Source: Caenorhabditis elegans (lineage: Eukaryota > Nematoda > Chromadorea > Rhabditida > Rhabditidae). From it: a DNA stretch of 64,000 nt. The position numbers and the translations under genes were made by a program. This document shows, one piece after another, positions 24,201-38,400 of the stretch; the first letter of the stretch is position 1, and every line of letters begins with the position of its first letter. The stretch is from the NCBI RefSeq assembly GCF_000002985.6, contig NC_003284.9, positions 11,470,001-11,534,000 of the forward strand, written 5' to 3'. The notes under the pieces are model-generated. The model was not told the origin of the DNA. It did not search any database and worked only from the letters and a program-made list of their open reading frames with translations.

Positions 24201-27200
24201 TGTTGGATTGAACAGTAACTTTCCAGAGGCCTCCAGGGACAATATCTGTTAAAGATAATTTTTTGTTTCTGGAACCAAATCACTTTTACTTACTGACTCC
24301 CTCTCCAGGATAATATCCTTGCCCATATCTGTGTTTCATGCAAGCAGCAAAGTTGTTGGCTGCATCATTTGGATCAGCTGGCTCCCACTTTCCGTTGCTG
24401 TTTATTACCGCGTGGTTGTAAGCTGGGTTTGTTGGATCAACATTTGGTGCCCAGTTAGTATAACCAGTCTGGAAATAGATAATAAAAGCCTCAGACAAAA
24501 TTTTGTTCAAATTACCAAAGGCTGAGCAAAGTTACCATCAGGAACATCCCAATACCATTGACCATTATTGAATGCAAGACCAATCCAAACTCGGTATGAT
24601 CCAATTTGACCTAAACATTACTGCTATAAAACTATCAAAATGCTAAGTGTCTTACTAGCAACATAGTCGTTTGTTGCCTGGCTATCAATATGAAGTAAAT
24701 ATGCTTTTTGAGCATGGCACATATCCCATGTATCAAGCCAAGATAGTTTGTCAGCGGTGAATGTGAAGCAGTTTTGTTGTCTGTGATTCCAGAATGATCC
24801 AGAGCAGGCTAAAAAACTAAGACTATCAACGAATTAATGAAGTTTATTTTTTACCAGCCACATATTGGTTCAATTTGGTTTCAGGATCGTTTATAGCAAC
24901 GAGCTCATAGTCCGAATTTTGCCCCTTTTGTCCGTCTGGGAATGTGACCTCGACACTGTAGAGATCAGTTCCAGTGACAGCAAGAGTAAGGGATTGGGTC
25001 CATCCATCAACTGGCATGTAATACGAAGTAGCACTGGTACAATCAGGAACGTAGTATCTATGAGAGACTGCAGACTTGTACATACTGACAATGAATAACA
25101 TAATTTGATCGAGTTTATCAGTCATATAGATATCTCCGAGAGTCGTTTGTGACAAACTTCTGAGATAGTATGGGAACTGCCCGTTGTTTTCTGGTGTTGT
25201 ACAAATGGATGAACCAACACCGACAAGATTAAGAGAAAGTTGGTACTGTTGAGATACGTCAAACAATTGAACGTAGGAAAGATCATTTGGCCCGTCTGAA
25301 TCAGCAAATACCCAGACAGAAGAACGTCTCTCAGAAAGAAGTACGGCTCCAAGCATAGCTTGCTCAATTTGAATCTGGCAAGATGTCTCATCAGCAGCGT
25401 AGTTTGAGAAGTTTCCATTTAGATTGGTAACCCCAGCAACAAAGTCAGCTGGCCTAGCGGAGTTAACGAGCAAATATGAAGCTATAATTGAATATTACGA
25501 CTGTTACCCTAATCAAGTAACATACTGTTTGAATTGACTGCGATCAAAATCCACTTATTAATCCATTTGTCAGATGCTTGTTGCATATCACGTGTCATTG
25601 CTTGAACATTGTCTGCAATTTTTTGAACAGCTACCTTCATAGTTGATCTAGTAGAAACAACAAAGGCAATGGATTGTCCATCGAATGAAACGTCAGGATT
25701 GTTGTTGAAAGTGGTGCACATGTCTGAAATATATAAGATCCCTATTTTAATTCAAATTTACACAGTTCATACATTGTTCGCAGAAAGTTCCAGCAGTTCC
25801 GACTGGGCAAACACACATTCCTCCTCTTGGTGTACCTCCGTTTACGCATTGAATATTTGTGCAACTAAATTGATATATGAACGTCAATCAAGTTTATGTT
25901 ATTTTCACTTACTATTGTCCGTAAAAACCTGGTGGACAGATGCAAGTAGCGTTATTTGTTGGATCGGTCACTCCGCCGTTCTGACAAGAGTTTGGTGGAT
26001 ACGGTGTCGTTGGCGCTGAAATATGTACACGTTTCTTACTCAGTTTCCGACAAAAAAGTTAGCTATTGCGCCAAAAAAGTGATAAATACAATTTTTGAAG
26101 GCTTACTTCCAGAGCAGAAACCAGTGGTAGTTCTTTGGATGGTGAATCCCTTTCCATCGTCAGCATAGACAGTAGCATAGAATGGTTGAGACATGAAATC
26201 ACAGAAGTCGGCAGCTCCAAAATACATATGGAAACCACATCCGTCTCTGTATTTTCCACTGGAGTAGTACATTGGTTTTTGGTATTTGTTGTCCACATTT
26301 ACATTAGATGTAATGGAAATTTCAGAGAAAAGACGGAATGGATCGGCTACTTTGCCCTTAAGTCCTGTTAGTTGAGCAACAATGTGAGAAGATTGTCCGA
26401 CGACTGGTTCCGAGTCACTAGCATCATCATTGACTCCGACGCTAGTTCCAATGAAAAGATCATATTCTGAGCGGGCTTGAACACGGTACGAGCACGGAGT
26501 ATTTTGCTGCAAACAAAAACATTTCAATTCTTTCAGTTAAGCTATGTAGTGAGCAAAAAAACTGAATTATTCATTTCAATAGTACTTACCACATTTGACA
26601 CAACTGTGACCAAGTGCTCACCAACAACGGGGTTTGAAATCTCATACAGTTGAGTAGTTCCACTGTCGACAATCTTCAGAAGAGTATTGGTATTTCCATT
26701 TGGATCTGTGACAGAAACTGTTAACTGTTGTCCGACAGCGAGAATCATGAGCTCAGTGGTTGAAGTGTCAACGAAGAAAACTCTCGTTGGAGTGGCGCAG
26801 CTAGCAAGATCGTCAATAAGTACCGAGTTCATTTTGTAGGCTGTTGCTTTGATCACGTATTGGAAAATCTGAACAAGCAAAATATGGTGTTGTAGGATAA
26901 ATTGTAAACTAACTTGTTGCAAAGAGTCAACAGATGGTCTCAGGATAAGTCCTCCACTGTAGTAAGAAGCGTATTCGATGGCTTGGAAACCTTGGCTCAT
27001 TTCATCAAATGCACAATTAGATTGAACAAAGTAGTGAGTGTATATCTGAAATTGCAACTTCTACTTATGTTAACATCAGTTATGTAGTACCGGGAACTTC
27101 ATGCGAGTGTTTTGCTCAATGACGGTTTGCCATTTCTCGACATCACTAGCAGTTGCGTCAGTGAACAAATAGACTGGAGATTTTTGATAGAGAGCGACTT

Positions 27201-29849
27201 CGTTAAAAATAGAGCCGATCGCATCAAAAGTAGCATCCGAACATTGTCCAACAGCAGTTGAAGCTTGATTGATGGCAGCCAGGAAAGCATTTTGGTCAAA
27301 TGCTGGGTAGTAGGTGTTGGTGTAAGCACCGTTTGCAAATTTAACAATGACAAATCCTTTGTATACTTCGTAGTTGTTGCCGTCGTTACTTGTTAGTTCT
27401 TTGTAGATAGCACTGGAGATCGCATTTAGGTTTTGATTCATCGAAACGGTGCTTCGAATGATAACAACCAATGTCTTGTAGTTGGTAAGATATTGTTCCC
27501 AGTTCAGTGGACAGGTAACTTGAAAGATATATTTAATATATAAATATAACTGAAACTTAACATACCATCTTGACAGTTTGTTCCATGGTATCCAGCAGCA
27601 CATTCGCATAGATTACCGTCTGGATCTGGGAATCCGGCGTTCATACAGTTAACTTTTTCACATTGTTTTCCATTAAACAGCTCAGAGCAGAAGCATGTTT
27701 GGCCTTGGTTAGCAACATTGAGGAGTGTTCCATTGTTGAAACAAGTTGTCACCGGAGCTTGGGTCGTTGTTGGAGGAGCTGGTGATGTGAGAAGTTCTGA
27801 AAAAAGACTGATTGCAATTTGTAGTTAACAGTTATGAAACTAATAATTCTTGAACGCCTGAGCTCAATAAACTCATGACACTTTCAGCTTATAGAAAACT
27901 AATCATTCAAATAACAAAAGCGTTGTTGACTTACGCATGCATGAGAATCTTCCGGTTCTTCTGAAGTTAAATCCGTTGGCGTCAACTCCATCAATCTGAA
28001 AGAAAACATTAAACATTTTAATTTGAACTTCGTAGTACATGATAGAAGTAGGCATTTCCAAGTTGACATTGCCACTGTCCTGCATAGTATTCATACCCGC
28101 ACTGATACCTGAAAAAATGAATGGGGAAAGTGATTTGCTTTTATAGGGGTGTTAATGTTTTCAGGAGATAAATCAAGTCTAAATGCTAATTATTTCCACA
28201 AATACAGTTCCCTACCTTCTTGTGAGAGCTGCTCTGTAGACTGGAGCCAAAGAATTGCCTTGGCGAATGGTGATAGATTGAACTTCTGCAATATAAAGAT
28301 TTTGTTTTATATTTAAAAAACGAAACTAACGAGCTGGTGAATTGTCAACGTGAGCGGCCATATACATCGGAACACCGTTGATTGCAGATTCACCATATGG
28401 AGGGTCGTCTGACTGTGGAGAATACACAAATCCATCCACAGCTTTCAATCCGCTGGGGTCACCCTAAAACTGACTTCATGTGCTTTTGTATTGAAATTTA
28501 TATGGAAATTACTTAAAATTGAAAACTATAAATTAAATATGCTTTATATAATGCTTTATATGTTGGAACTCTCGCAGTTTTTATAAATAAATGGCTGCTG
28601 GCACAAAATTTATAATTGCAAAATTAAAAATTGGTTGTTGGTTAATCAAAGATGGTTAATCAGAGATAAAAAACCTTTGTTTTATTTTATTTTTATAAAA
28701 ACGTTTTTTTTTGCTAGGAAAACTACATTTCATAAAATAATCTGAATAATGACATTCCTTATCAATGTCTGAACTTTTGAAAACTTCCCGGTGCACTTGA
28801 AGCAAAATATAAGTTAGTATGTATGACATATACAATTCATTTGGGCAGTATGGAACATCGTTGTTTTAAATATAATTTGTTCTTAATTTTAGTAGACAAT
28901 TCCAGGTTTTAAGAATTTCAGAAATTATGTAACTTTAGGTAAGGTTCTTTTGATGAATTCACTATATTATTCATTGATTTGATCTTTAATAACGACATGG
29001 TATACAGTATTTTTATAACGCGCCATTTTATTTCCAATTCCACGTTTTAATTCATTTTTAGCGCGCCCATTTTGATATGCCGAACTCGTAAAAATGTAGG
29101 GAGGCAACTCATGGTTATCAGTTTTTCATCTTGTTACGATGGCAAATGTTGAACATTTTGAATGAAAATGTGCGAAATGTAACTAGAAGGCAGACTACAA
29201 AATCTCACTTACATTAACTTCAATGATGCATTCGCTTGTTGGAACACCCTGGTTATCAATGGACAAGGTATATCCACCAGATGGAAGATCGGCGTAGACA
29301 TTCAGAGAATAGCTATCGTCGGCTACGGAGTAAGATGGAGAAAATACAACTCCCTTTGCATCGGTCATATTCACATATGGAATTCCAGCAGCCGAAACAT
29401 GGATTTGAATGGTTTGGGTAGGCTTGTTGCCTGTTGAATCGACAGGGATGTAAAATCTTGAAAAAAGAAAATCGTTTTGAAGCAACTAAATTAAAACTCA
29501 TGCTTACGGTCCACCACAGCTTCCTTGGATAAACATAATCTCAATACTGGAAGTCTGTCCAGATGTTGGTGCAGGTTTTGGATCAGTACAGATTGGGTTT
29601 TTGCATCCATCACCAGTCCATCCATTTTCGCATTGGTTGGCAATTCCAAGAACGGCAAAAATCGCACGTTTTGCTCGAATATGGAAAGCATCAGTATTTG
29701 TTAGTTCGGGATAATAATTTGGTAGGTGATGAAATACGGAATCTGAAAAAAAAAGTTGTTTTTGTAAAATAGATTTAGTTTGAGTTACCAAGATTTGGAG
29801 CAGCTGCAACTGCTGTTACTAATAAAAATAAAGCCAGTAGGAGCCGCAT
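21231..29849 (-). CDS. Large secreted EGF / VWA-like / C-type-lectin protein
   Basis: Thirty-one exons read from splice sites, all phases consistent, give about 2096 residues. The signal peptide is MRLLLALFLLVTAVAAAP. In order: EGF-like piece (about 60-85), beta-rich region, two EGF-like modules (about 300-368), VWA-like 1 (369-511), beta-rich region ending near 781, two EGF-like modules (782-846), VWA-like 2 (846-1020), C-type-lectin domain with a WIGL motif (1121-1262), beta-rich regions, two EGF-like modules (about 1405-1450), VWA-like 3 (1455-1650) and a C-terminal VWA-like 4 (about 1890-2096). The MIDAS aspartate pattern is degraded in all four VWA domains (for example IIRSTVS and MLETSYN). 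The lectin domain lacks a clear calcium-binding WND/EPN. No transmembrane segment was seen. The architecture matches nematode secreted EGF-VWA-lectin proteins linked to cuticle or innate immunity; the exact role is unknown. Confidence 0.88.
28464..29212 (-). other. Long intron 3 of the VWA/EGF/lectin gene
   Basis: A 749 bp AT-rich intron in a gene whose other introns are mostly about 45-110 bp. No open frame or repeat was recognised. It could hold an enhancer or a decayed insertion. Confidence 0.5.
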
Positions 29850-32461
29850 CGTGTGCAGTGGCGACTCGAGCAGCAGCGGACTGAAACTGGAAGGGCTTGT
29901 CTTGCCCTATCGCATATGTAAGACCGTGAAAATTTTTTATTGTTTGATAAGCCAATTTTGCTATTTGCCCCGACGTTTTGCCGACTGCCACATTTTTGCC
30001 TTCAAGAACTAATATGGTTATCAAGTGATTGCACATGGCACCACGACGACAGGCGTGTATAACGATGGTTTTTTGATAATTCTGAATATTATTCGAATGA
30101 ATAAAGATTATGAGCAAAAGTAAACGTGGGAATTTACTTCACCTTTAGATATTATTGCTCAAAGCAACATTTACAACAATGAAATGAATGAAAATATTTG
30201 GCTTAAAACATTAAGTCTGTTTGGAAATAACAACAGTGTAGTTCGGTCTACTGGCTTTACGTTTTACTTTGAATTAGACTATTATCATTGTTGGGAATGT
30301 TTACTTGTTGCTTGTGATTTTAAAAACGGTTCAGTTTTCAAGTAATCAGATCGATCTCGGAAACCCTGAAATGCAGATTTGTCATGGATATGTATCAAAA
30401 CGAATGCTATGTGGTTAATATGTTGTACTAATTCGGTTAATATATAAACTTGGTTGTAATAATTCTAAACGCTCTTCGTGCATACTTAGATGATTTTTTG
30501 AGATCGTAGCATTTTAATTGACTTTTGAACAGATTGTAGTTGTTTTTTTATAAATTTCAAAAATTTTGTAGAAAGTATTAAATAGTGTAGGGCAGAGAAA
30601 GAATGTTATGAAAAAGATTGTTTTATATTTCTTTGTGTTTTATACTAAAATTTGCATAATCACAGTGTTCCTCGATATGTTTGTGCAATTATGATAGTTC
30701 GCTTTTGATCGCATACCGACTCGTTGGAAATATGTAGTTTCCTGATATGATTCAATTTCTTATCAGACCTATCAATTTAAAATTGCCAACAAATTAATTT
30801 ACGTAAGGAGTACACACCCAAAATGGAACTCAAGTCAAATTTTGTAGCAATGTTTTGAAACAATTTTGTAAAAAAATGCTTATTAGAAACATTGTCTAAA
30901 AATATTTAAAAATTATTTGGCTAAAACTAAATATTTTCCGCTCAGGCCGACTAACATCAACCGCACCATGGAAAGAATCAAATATCTTTGTTTATAAGAT
31001 ATAATTTGTGTACCTTCAACTACATATGAACACACCCATGTTCGAAAATGATTACATTACTGCTGGCACTAAATATCTGCAAATGCAATTTTTCAATTAT
31101 TTCTGAATCAGTAATAGTGATTTCATCAGGTCAAGTGAGTGTCGTCTGTGAAACTATTGAGATGAGTAAAAGAAAATTTAAATCTTACTATGATAACGAG
31201 GATTATGTTCCGGAACTCAATGAACTTAACTTAACTGAACGTTAATGAACTGTTTTGAAGATTGCACTTAAACTGTACTGAATACAGTTGCTCGTTTCTT
31301 TAAACTAATCTTCCGATTAAAATAGTTTTGAACTCTTGAATAACATACCGTATTTCCTCTATTAGTCTTGCATGCGAAAATAATTTTCAATCGTCACATA
31401 GGGGTGCAAGACTAATAGAGGAAATACGGTAATAGCGTAACAAGCATAACAAATGATTGAAAAATTGGATTTTTGGCTAAAACTACTCCTGTAGAGCCGA
31501 AAGTATCGAATATCGTACTAAAACTGGTCAAATCATTTTGAAATGTTTATATTAACAGACAAAAACGACAAAGAATGAGTTTGTACCAACCTTTGTAAAA
31601 AGAAAAGCACAGTCCCCCACAGTGTTTAAACATAAATGGTTTAGAAATGTGAACAAAATCATTTCCAATTGTTTTTTCCACATTTTTAAAATATTTTCAG
31701 TCAAAAACGTGTTTGCGTCGCTTTTCGACTACAAAAAAACAATGTTTTAAACGCTTTTGAGAACTTTTACTATAATATTTTCTAATTTTAACACCATTGT
31801 AGTAAGCTTCGATAACTTCTCTACTGACGCTACTTCACCTTAGTTGAGCCCAAAAGTACCTATGCTTCCAATAAAGCATAGCAATGCTGATATCATAGTG
31901 ATTATCAGTTTTTGATTTTCTGAACAACTTTGCAAAGCTTGTTGAGACCACACATAATATTTTTACACATTTACAATGGGCATCAAGTTGTTTCATTAAA
32001 TTCGCATCGTTATCACACTTACACCGCAACGGAAGCTGATATGGATCTGTAGCAAGTTCAACTAACAAATTATCATCTTAAGTGTCACTTTTCAAAATTT
32101 CCGTAGCTAGTGTAATCCCATCGAATCAGCTGTTCGATCTTTCAATTAAAGCTCGTTGCTATCCTTTCCCTTTTACGCACCCGTCAACCTCTCATTTTCT
32201 CGACGTAAGACCAAAAAAAAATGATGGGAGGAGTTACTGACGATGAGTAAAGAGAACTTGCCTTTTCGCAAGTTGACGGCCTCCAGTGACGGCGCCCGCA
32301 TTTGACGTTACCCCTTGTTTGCAAAGTCTACGGAATCCTTCCGTGTCTTAAGAAGTACTTCCATACGGTTTCACACATCTGTTTTTGTGATTTATCCCAT
32401 TGGGTTCTTAATCACTGATCATCTCCCTCAATCGTCTTCATGTGGAACACCGCCAACCAGC
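29850..32461. other. Divergent intergenic region
   Basis: 2.6 kb between the - strand VWA gene and the + strand Kazal gene. TGATAA motifs at 29945-29950 and 30074-30079 lie within 250 bp of the VWA gene start and suggest GATA-factor control. A perfect foldback repeat is at 31347-31430. No convincing exon was found; the small open frame near 31048-31245 lacks support. Confidence 0.55.
31347..31430. repeat. Perfect 26-bp inverted repeat (foldback element)
   Basis: The arms at 31347-31372 and 31405-31430 are perfect reverse complements, beginning ACCGTATTTCCTCTATTAG, with a 32-nt spacer. This is a typical nematode palindromic repeat or MITE. Confidence 0.85.
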
Positions 32462-35400
32462 ATGCTTATCCGTAGAAACGTGTTTCTTTCTATCTTATTT
32501 CTCCTAATAATTGTTATTGATAGCAGGTGTGAAGAAGAAGAGAATCAAAAAGGTATACATAATTAACAATTGGCCACGAATAAAAATTTTTTAAAAATTA
32601 TCTTAGTTAGTTCATTTATCTTTTTCCTTACAAAAGTCTTACTTCCTTCCTCGTTTCCTACATCCATTTACCTACTTGTGTGTTCTTACCACTTTCTGAT
32701 ATTCTTTTTGAAGGTTATTTTTCTGTTCAACAGGTCTAGCACAGAAAAACGTGTGATAGATATGAAGAAGAAGTCAAAGATGAGACAAGTGTGAACATCT
32801 TTATCCGGATGTCTTCTTTTTATTCCTTTTGGTGGCTAATGGCTAGAGTAATGTGTTGAATGACAGATATGATGTTTATGAGTGAAAATACATGCAAGAG
32901 AAAATGCTAATTTTGCTTTTTACAGGATTCTCGCCACCACCGGATTGCGACTGTCCTAGCGTGATTCGTCCTGTTTGCGGGACCGACAACGTTACTTACA
33001 ACAACTTGTGCTTTTTGCGATGTGTTCAACGCACAAACGAAGGTACTCTTTGTTTTTTAGATATGACCCCTATGTTACGATTAATGACTTATTTTCACAG
33101 ATCTTCTTTTCTTTTACAACGGCACCTGCTGCGACAAAAAGGAGTGTGAGAAAGTAGGAACGCCGATATGTGACAACTTCGGTTAGTGTTTGAGAATTAG
33201 ATTGGAAAAAAAATCATTTGCACTCGTTCAAATAATATACATATTAGAAAAAAGTGTGTAACGTCTAGAACTAATCGCATTATAACAGAAGTTGTTGAAC
33301 TTTCAGAATTTTAATTAATTTTGATAAAAATATATTGGTTTCATTTTCCATTCAGTTGTGAAGTATATATAACGTAATTGGGGTTAAAACAATGACATTC
33401 TGAAAAAAAAAACGTACGTGGAGTGCATAAAAAACTGATCCTAATAATATTTCTCAAAAAAAAGTTTTTTATTAAATAAAAACTTGCAAACGGTACGCTA
33501 GTTTAAAAATCGAATATGTTCACGGAGCATCCGATTAAAAATATTCAAACCTCTTTTTTAATGTCAATATTTGTTCCTTTTTAAAATTGAAAATTTTATT
33601 AATGTTCTAGATGGCAGAACTAAACTATAAAAACTCATTGTGATAAACTTAGTGATTGTAACAAATAAATCAATCTTTATAATTTTATTAATGAAATATT
33701 TAAAATACTTTCGAACACGAAAGAAGTTTTATAATGTTTCAACATTTTGACAAGAATTTTATACATAATATTTCTGAAAACAAACAAAATTATTCTACTG
33801 AATACTTTATTTCGAAAGTTTAAAATAACTTCTCACATGAAAGAAGAAGTTTCCAAAAATTATTGTTTACCCTGTAGTTTCTAAATATTTTCACAGAAGA
33901 TTTTAATTTTTAGGAGAAACACATATCAATGATTGTCATTTTGCTCAATTTCAATGTATCATGAAGAAAAGCATGGGCTTGTCGTTGACGAAACTACACA
34001 TGGGCCGATGTTCTTCGAAAGACTGCAATCATAATTGTACGAATACTGAATTCGACCCGGTATGTGACACGAATGGGTCTGTGTATCGAAATCTGTGTGT
34101 GTGAGTGGACAGTTCGATCACCGTCTGATAAACATGTTCCGTTTCAAGGTTCCAAATGCGAAGATGCGAATTACAATTAGAGAGTCAACGAATTCAACTG
34201 GCAGAGGATAGAAAGTTTTGTTTGAGGAGTCGAGGTAGGTGGTAGGAATGTGTGGAACGACAATCACATGGACTTTGGTGATCTGATTCAACGGTTTAGA
34301 GACCCAGCGATTCAAATTGGCCGGAGTGGAATCATACACCTCCTACGCAGATGAACCTTATTTGGAAACGACGGAAGCCAGCACTGTGGCACCCGATCTC
34401 ACAACAACTGCATCCACAACAATCCCGATGAAATCTGAAAAACCATCAAGAAATGAGACTTTTATTAACAAGGTCATTGCAAAAACCTCTGCTTCAAAGC
34501 ATCGTGAAAATCATTCACCTCTGACGGTTAGTTTTTCTAAGAAGCGGTAAACTCTGTCAGTAATCGGTGTAGTAGGTATGCTTAGAGGCGATAGAATCAA
34601 AGCCATTATTCAAACTGATGCTATCTCCGATTACAGCATTTCTTTTTCGCTTTCAAAAAAGAAAGACCAGGCTGATTTCACAAAGACTAAATTGTAACCT
34701 TACTTGACATGTTTTTTTCTTTACACGGTAAAAATTTAAGCAAACAAGTCTCGAGAGGCAGAAAATTTGAAGAATGTCAAAGATTTCGAATTCCTCTTTC
34801 AGCGCAACGATCTTAATCGTGCATGCAGTATCAAAGAGTGCGATAAATCATGGGATCCGGTCTGCGACACTAGAAATCGAACTCATAAAAATGTTTGTCA
34901 GTTCAAGTTTTTTGCTTGCAAGGTGAAAATAATTTATTGGAGATAATGCTCAAACGTCACATTTCAGATCAATAAAATAGATGGCAGTGTAATAGATATT
35001 GCTCATTCAGGAGCTTGTAGAGCAGTGAGTTTGAAGGAAAATTTGGATTCAATAATGTTTTCATTTTAGAGAAAAAGTACATGTATAACATGTCCAAAGG
35101 ATGAGAAAAAGATTCCTATTTGTGATAATCGTAATATGGTATGTATTGAAAATAAAAAATTAAAGTTTCCCAGTTTAAGTTTTGCTCGTCGAGATACCTT
35201 TTCTTTTCCTGTACTCTAAAACTAAGTTCTTAATCCCAAACCAATATCATAGTAGAACTTTTCAAAAAGTGTTTGAAACATTTTTATTGATAGTGAAAAA
35301 TACCAATTACTGAGTTTTTGCCACTTTTGGAGAAAACTATAGCACTGCTGCATGTTGGAATTTCTACAAAGTTTGAATATTAATTTTTAAACATAGATCA

Positions 35401-38400
35401 TAAAATTCAAAGAAATCAGATGTTTTTTGATCGACGACTTCCAAAAAAAGTGAAAAACTGCGATTTTTCCAATTTTCAGAAAATCATAAAAGTAATAAAA
35501 CAATATATTTTTAAATTATGCTATTTGGTCACTGTAAAGTCATAGGCAAGTTTTAAAGCAATGCTTCCACTTGCGCTACTAAAACTTTAAGAACCTATGC
35601 AATACTTAAAATTAAACGTCTAATTATACTTAATCTCTAAATATGCTATATTTAAATTCTGTATACATATGTGTTTTGAAGTTTATATTTCAGACGCATC
35701 CTACTCTTTGCTCTTTTATTCAATACAATTGTGAGGCCAGAAACAATGAAGATGAAGAACGCGTGCTTGTTCACATCAAATCGTGTCATGAGAGAAGTCC
35801 TCAGTTTACTCTTAAAGTACTGACTGAAATCGAGAGAAAAGTCACGTAATTTCTCAACTTCCAGGACGAAATTTGCCCAAGGACTTGCAGTCGCGACGTG
35901 AAGCCCGTTTGCGATGAAGCCAATAACACTCATCAAAACCTGTGTCATTTTCAGCAATACAATTGCAACATGCGAAAGGTTTAAGTGTTATTGAAAAATT
36001 GATGCACTTACCAAACATTTCTTCAGCTAGGAATTCGCTCGCCGTATTTGAGATATTTGCGGCCGTGTGTCAAAAATAGAAAAATAGATAATGCAGTGGA
36101 AAATGTGGAGATGAGGGCAACAGTTTCAAATGTTGTAATAAAAACTTCCAAATCAGTTGCTGAATCAACCACTACTTCACAGTTAAAACAAACTGTTGCA
36201 TCTGAAAAAACTACATTCATTGTAAGCGCATTTGAGAAAGTCTTGGTAAGTGAAAAAAATCGTCAAAATCGAAAAATTGTTTTTAAGAAAAGTACCACAA
36301 GCACTCCATCACCCTCATCAACAATCGTGACAACGACAATTAAAGTACCAACAGTCACATTTTCAACGCTTCCGGACCCAACGACAAAATCCATTTTGGA
36401 GATAGAAATCGAAACCACAACACCACTTGACGTAGCTTTCTTCGATTGTCCAAAACCTAATTGCCCAACAGATGGACAACCGGTATGCGACTCGGCAGGA
36501 AATTTGCATGGGTAAGCAATTACAACTATCTCGTTGAAATTTTATTGGAATATCATCACACTTTTTGTCAAATCAAATTTTGGAAATGGGGTTGAAACAT
36601 TACGAATTATTGTTCAAAATGTCATTGGAAAAATGCATATTCACTGAAAAATGTGTTGAATCTTATGGGGTAGATGTACCACAAATTATCACCTTAACTA
36701 ATTGTTTAAAATCAGGTTTTAACTTACCATATAAAATGTTTGTATACAGCTTTTACACAGTAGCCAATACTTCAAGAGTAATTCTTGATGAGTTTCTTGT
36801 ACAAAATCAGTCCAACAATTTCAATAAACACATTAATAATTTTATTGAAACAGCATTTTCACTATTTCAGAAATCTGTGCGAGTTTACCTACTCTCGCTG
36901 CATTGCTGCTAGCAAAGGACATCAAATTCACATTGCTACTGAAGAGAACTGTATTTCAAAGGAAGCATGCCAAATGCCGTGCACTGATGATAAACACCCT
37001 ATTTGTGCATCTGATTTTTCCACTTATGAAAATCTATGTCAGTTTAGAAAACAGAAATGTTTGGATTCTGAATTAGAAGTTTTATTCAAAGGTTACACTT
37101 TTTGGAAAAAAAAACATTCAAATAGTTGAATTCAGGAAAATGCAGCGAATGTCTAGATTCTCCATGTGCTCTCCCAGCAGAAAATTCCCCGGATGAGTCT
37201 TTTGTTTGCTTGGAAGACCAATCTACAAAATCACTGTGTGAATATCAAATGTTGTCTTGCATTTTTGAGCGCGGATACGGTGTGAACCTAACTGTTCAAT
37301 ATGTAAGTTAGGAAAGAAATTGTTTCATCAATTGTTTTTGATATTCAGATTGGAGTATGTTGCCCTCCTGTTGAGTCATGCGATACTGAAAAACCGGATC
37401 CAGTCTGCACTGATAGTGGAGCTACGTTTTTGACAGAATGCGAACTAAACATCGAAAACTGCAAGCTGAAGAAATTAGATCAACCAAAGCTTGTCGTTGT
37501 TTCACAAGGGATTTGCGAAAAGTAGGAAAATTATGAAAAATTGAAATGCAGATCTTGTTTCAGAGATATGCTAACCGATGACTTTTCAAGCAATCGAAAT
37601 TTCCAAAAACCAAACATAGAATTCAAAAGAGAAAATACTTTTAATTGTTCTATGGAATGTGACAACTCATATGATCCTCTATGTGGAACTAACGGAGTTA
37701 CTTTTACCAACGCATGCTCCCTTCAGAAAGAGATTTGTGAATCGGCGAAGTAATGAAGTTTGATAGTTTTTCAAATATAGATGATCAGAGTTTCAGCTCG
37801 ACGATTGAAGTTGCTTACACCGGAATGTGTTGTGATACCAACTGTCCGTCCGATTTCAGCCCAGTTTGTGATAGTAAAGGAAGTACTCATCAGAACATAT
37901 GCCATTTCGGAGTCAAAAGATGTATTGCCGAACGAACATTTGGGGATGTTCTTACAATTGACAAATTTGAAGTTTGCAATGAAGTCAAGGAATGTAACAA
38001 CGCGTGTCCAAAAGAATACAGCCCAGTTTGTGCATCAAATGGGCAGAACATTGTGAACGAGTGTGAACTAGATAAAATTCGATGTCTTGTAGAAAATAAT
38101 GTGACAACTGGAGATAAACTGGTGAAAGATTACGACGGTTTGCAATTTTTCTAGTTTCAAATAAAAATATTAATTTCAGGAGAATGCTGTAGAATCGAAA
38201 ATTGCGACATTTCTGTCTTCTCACCAGTTTGTGATACTGAAGGAGTAACCCATGCGAATATGTGTCTCATGGATCAAAATGCATGCATTCAGATGAAAAA
38301 GAACAAGAAAACCATTCAAGTTTCCTATCAGGTAAACTCTGAAATAAATTTTTGAACGAAAGGTTTCCAATGCCATTATAAGGACAAAAATATTATTTTT

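Noticed and set aside
36565..36912. 115-codon frame in the Kazal locus
   Set aside because: It spans the intron at 36512-36870 and has no Cys pattern. The flanking exons join in frame without it.
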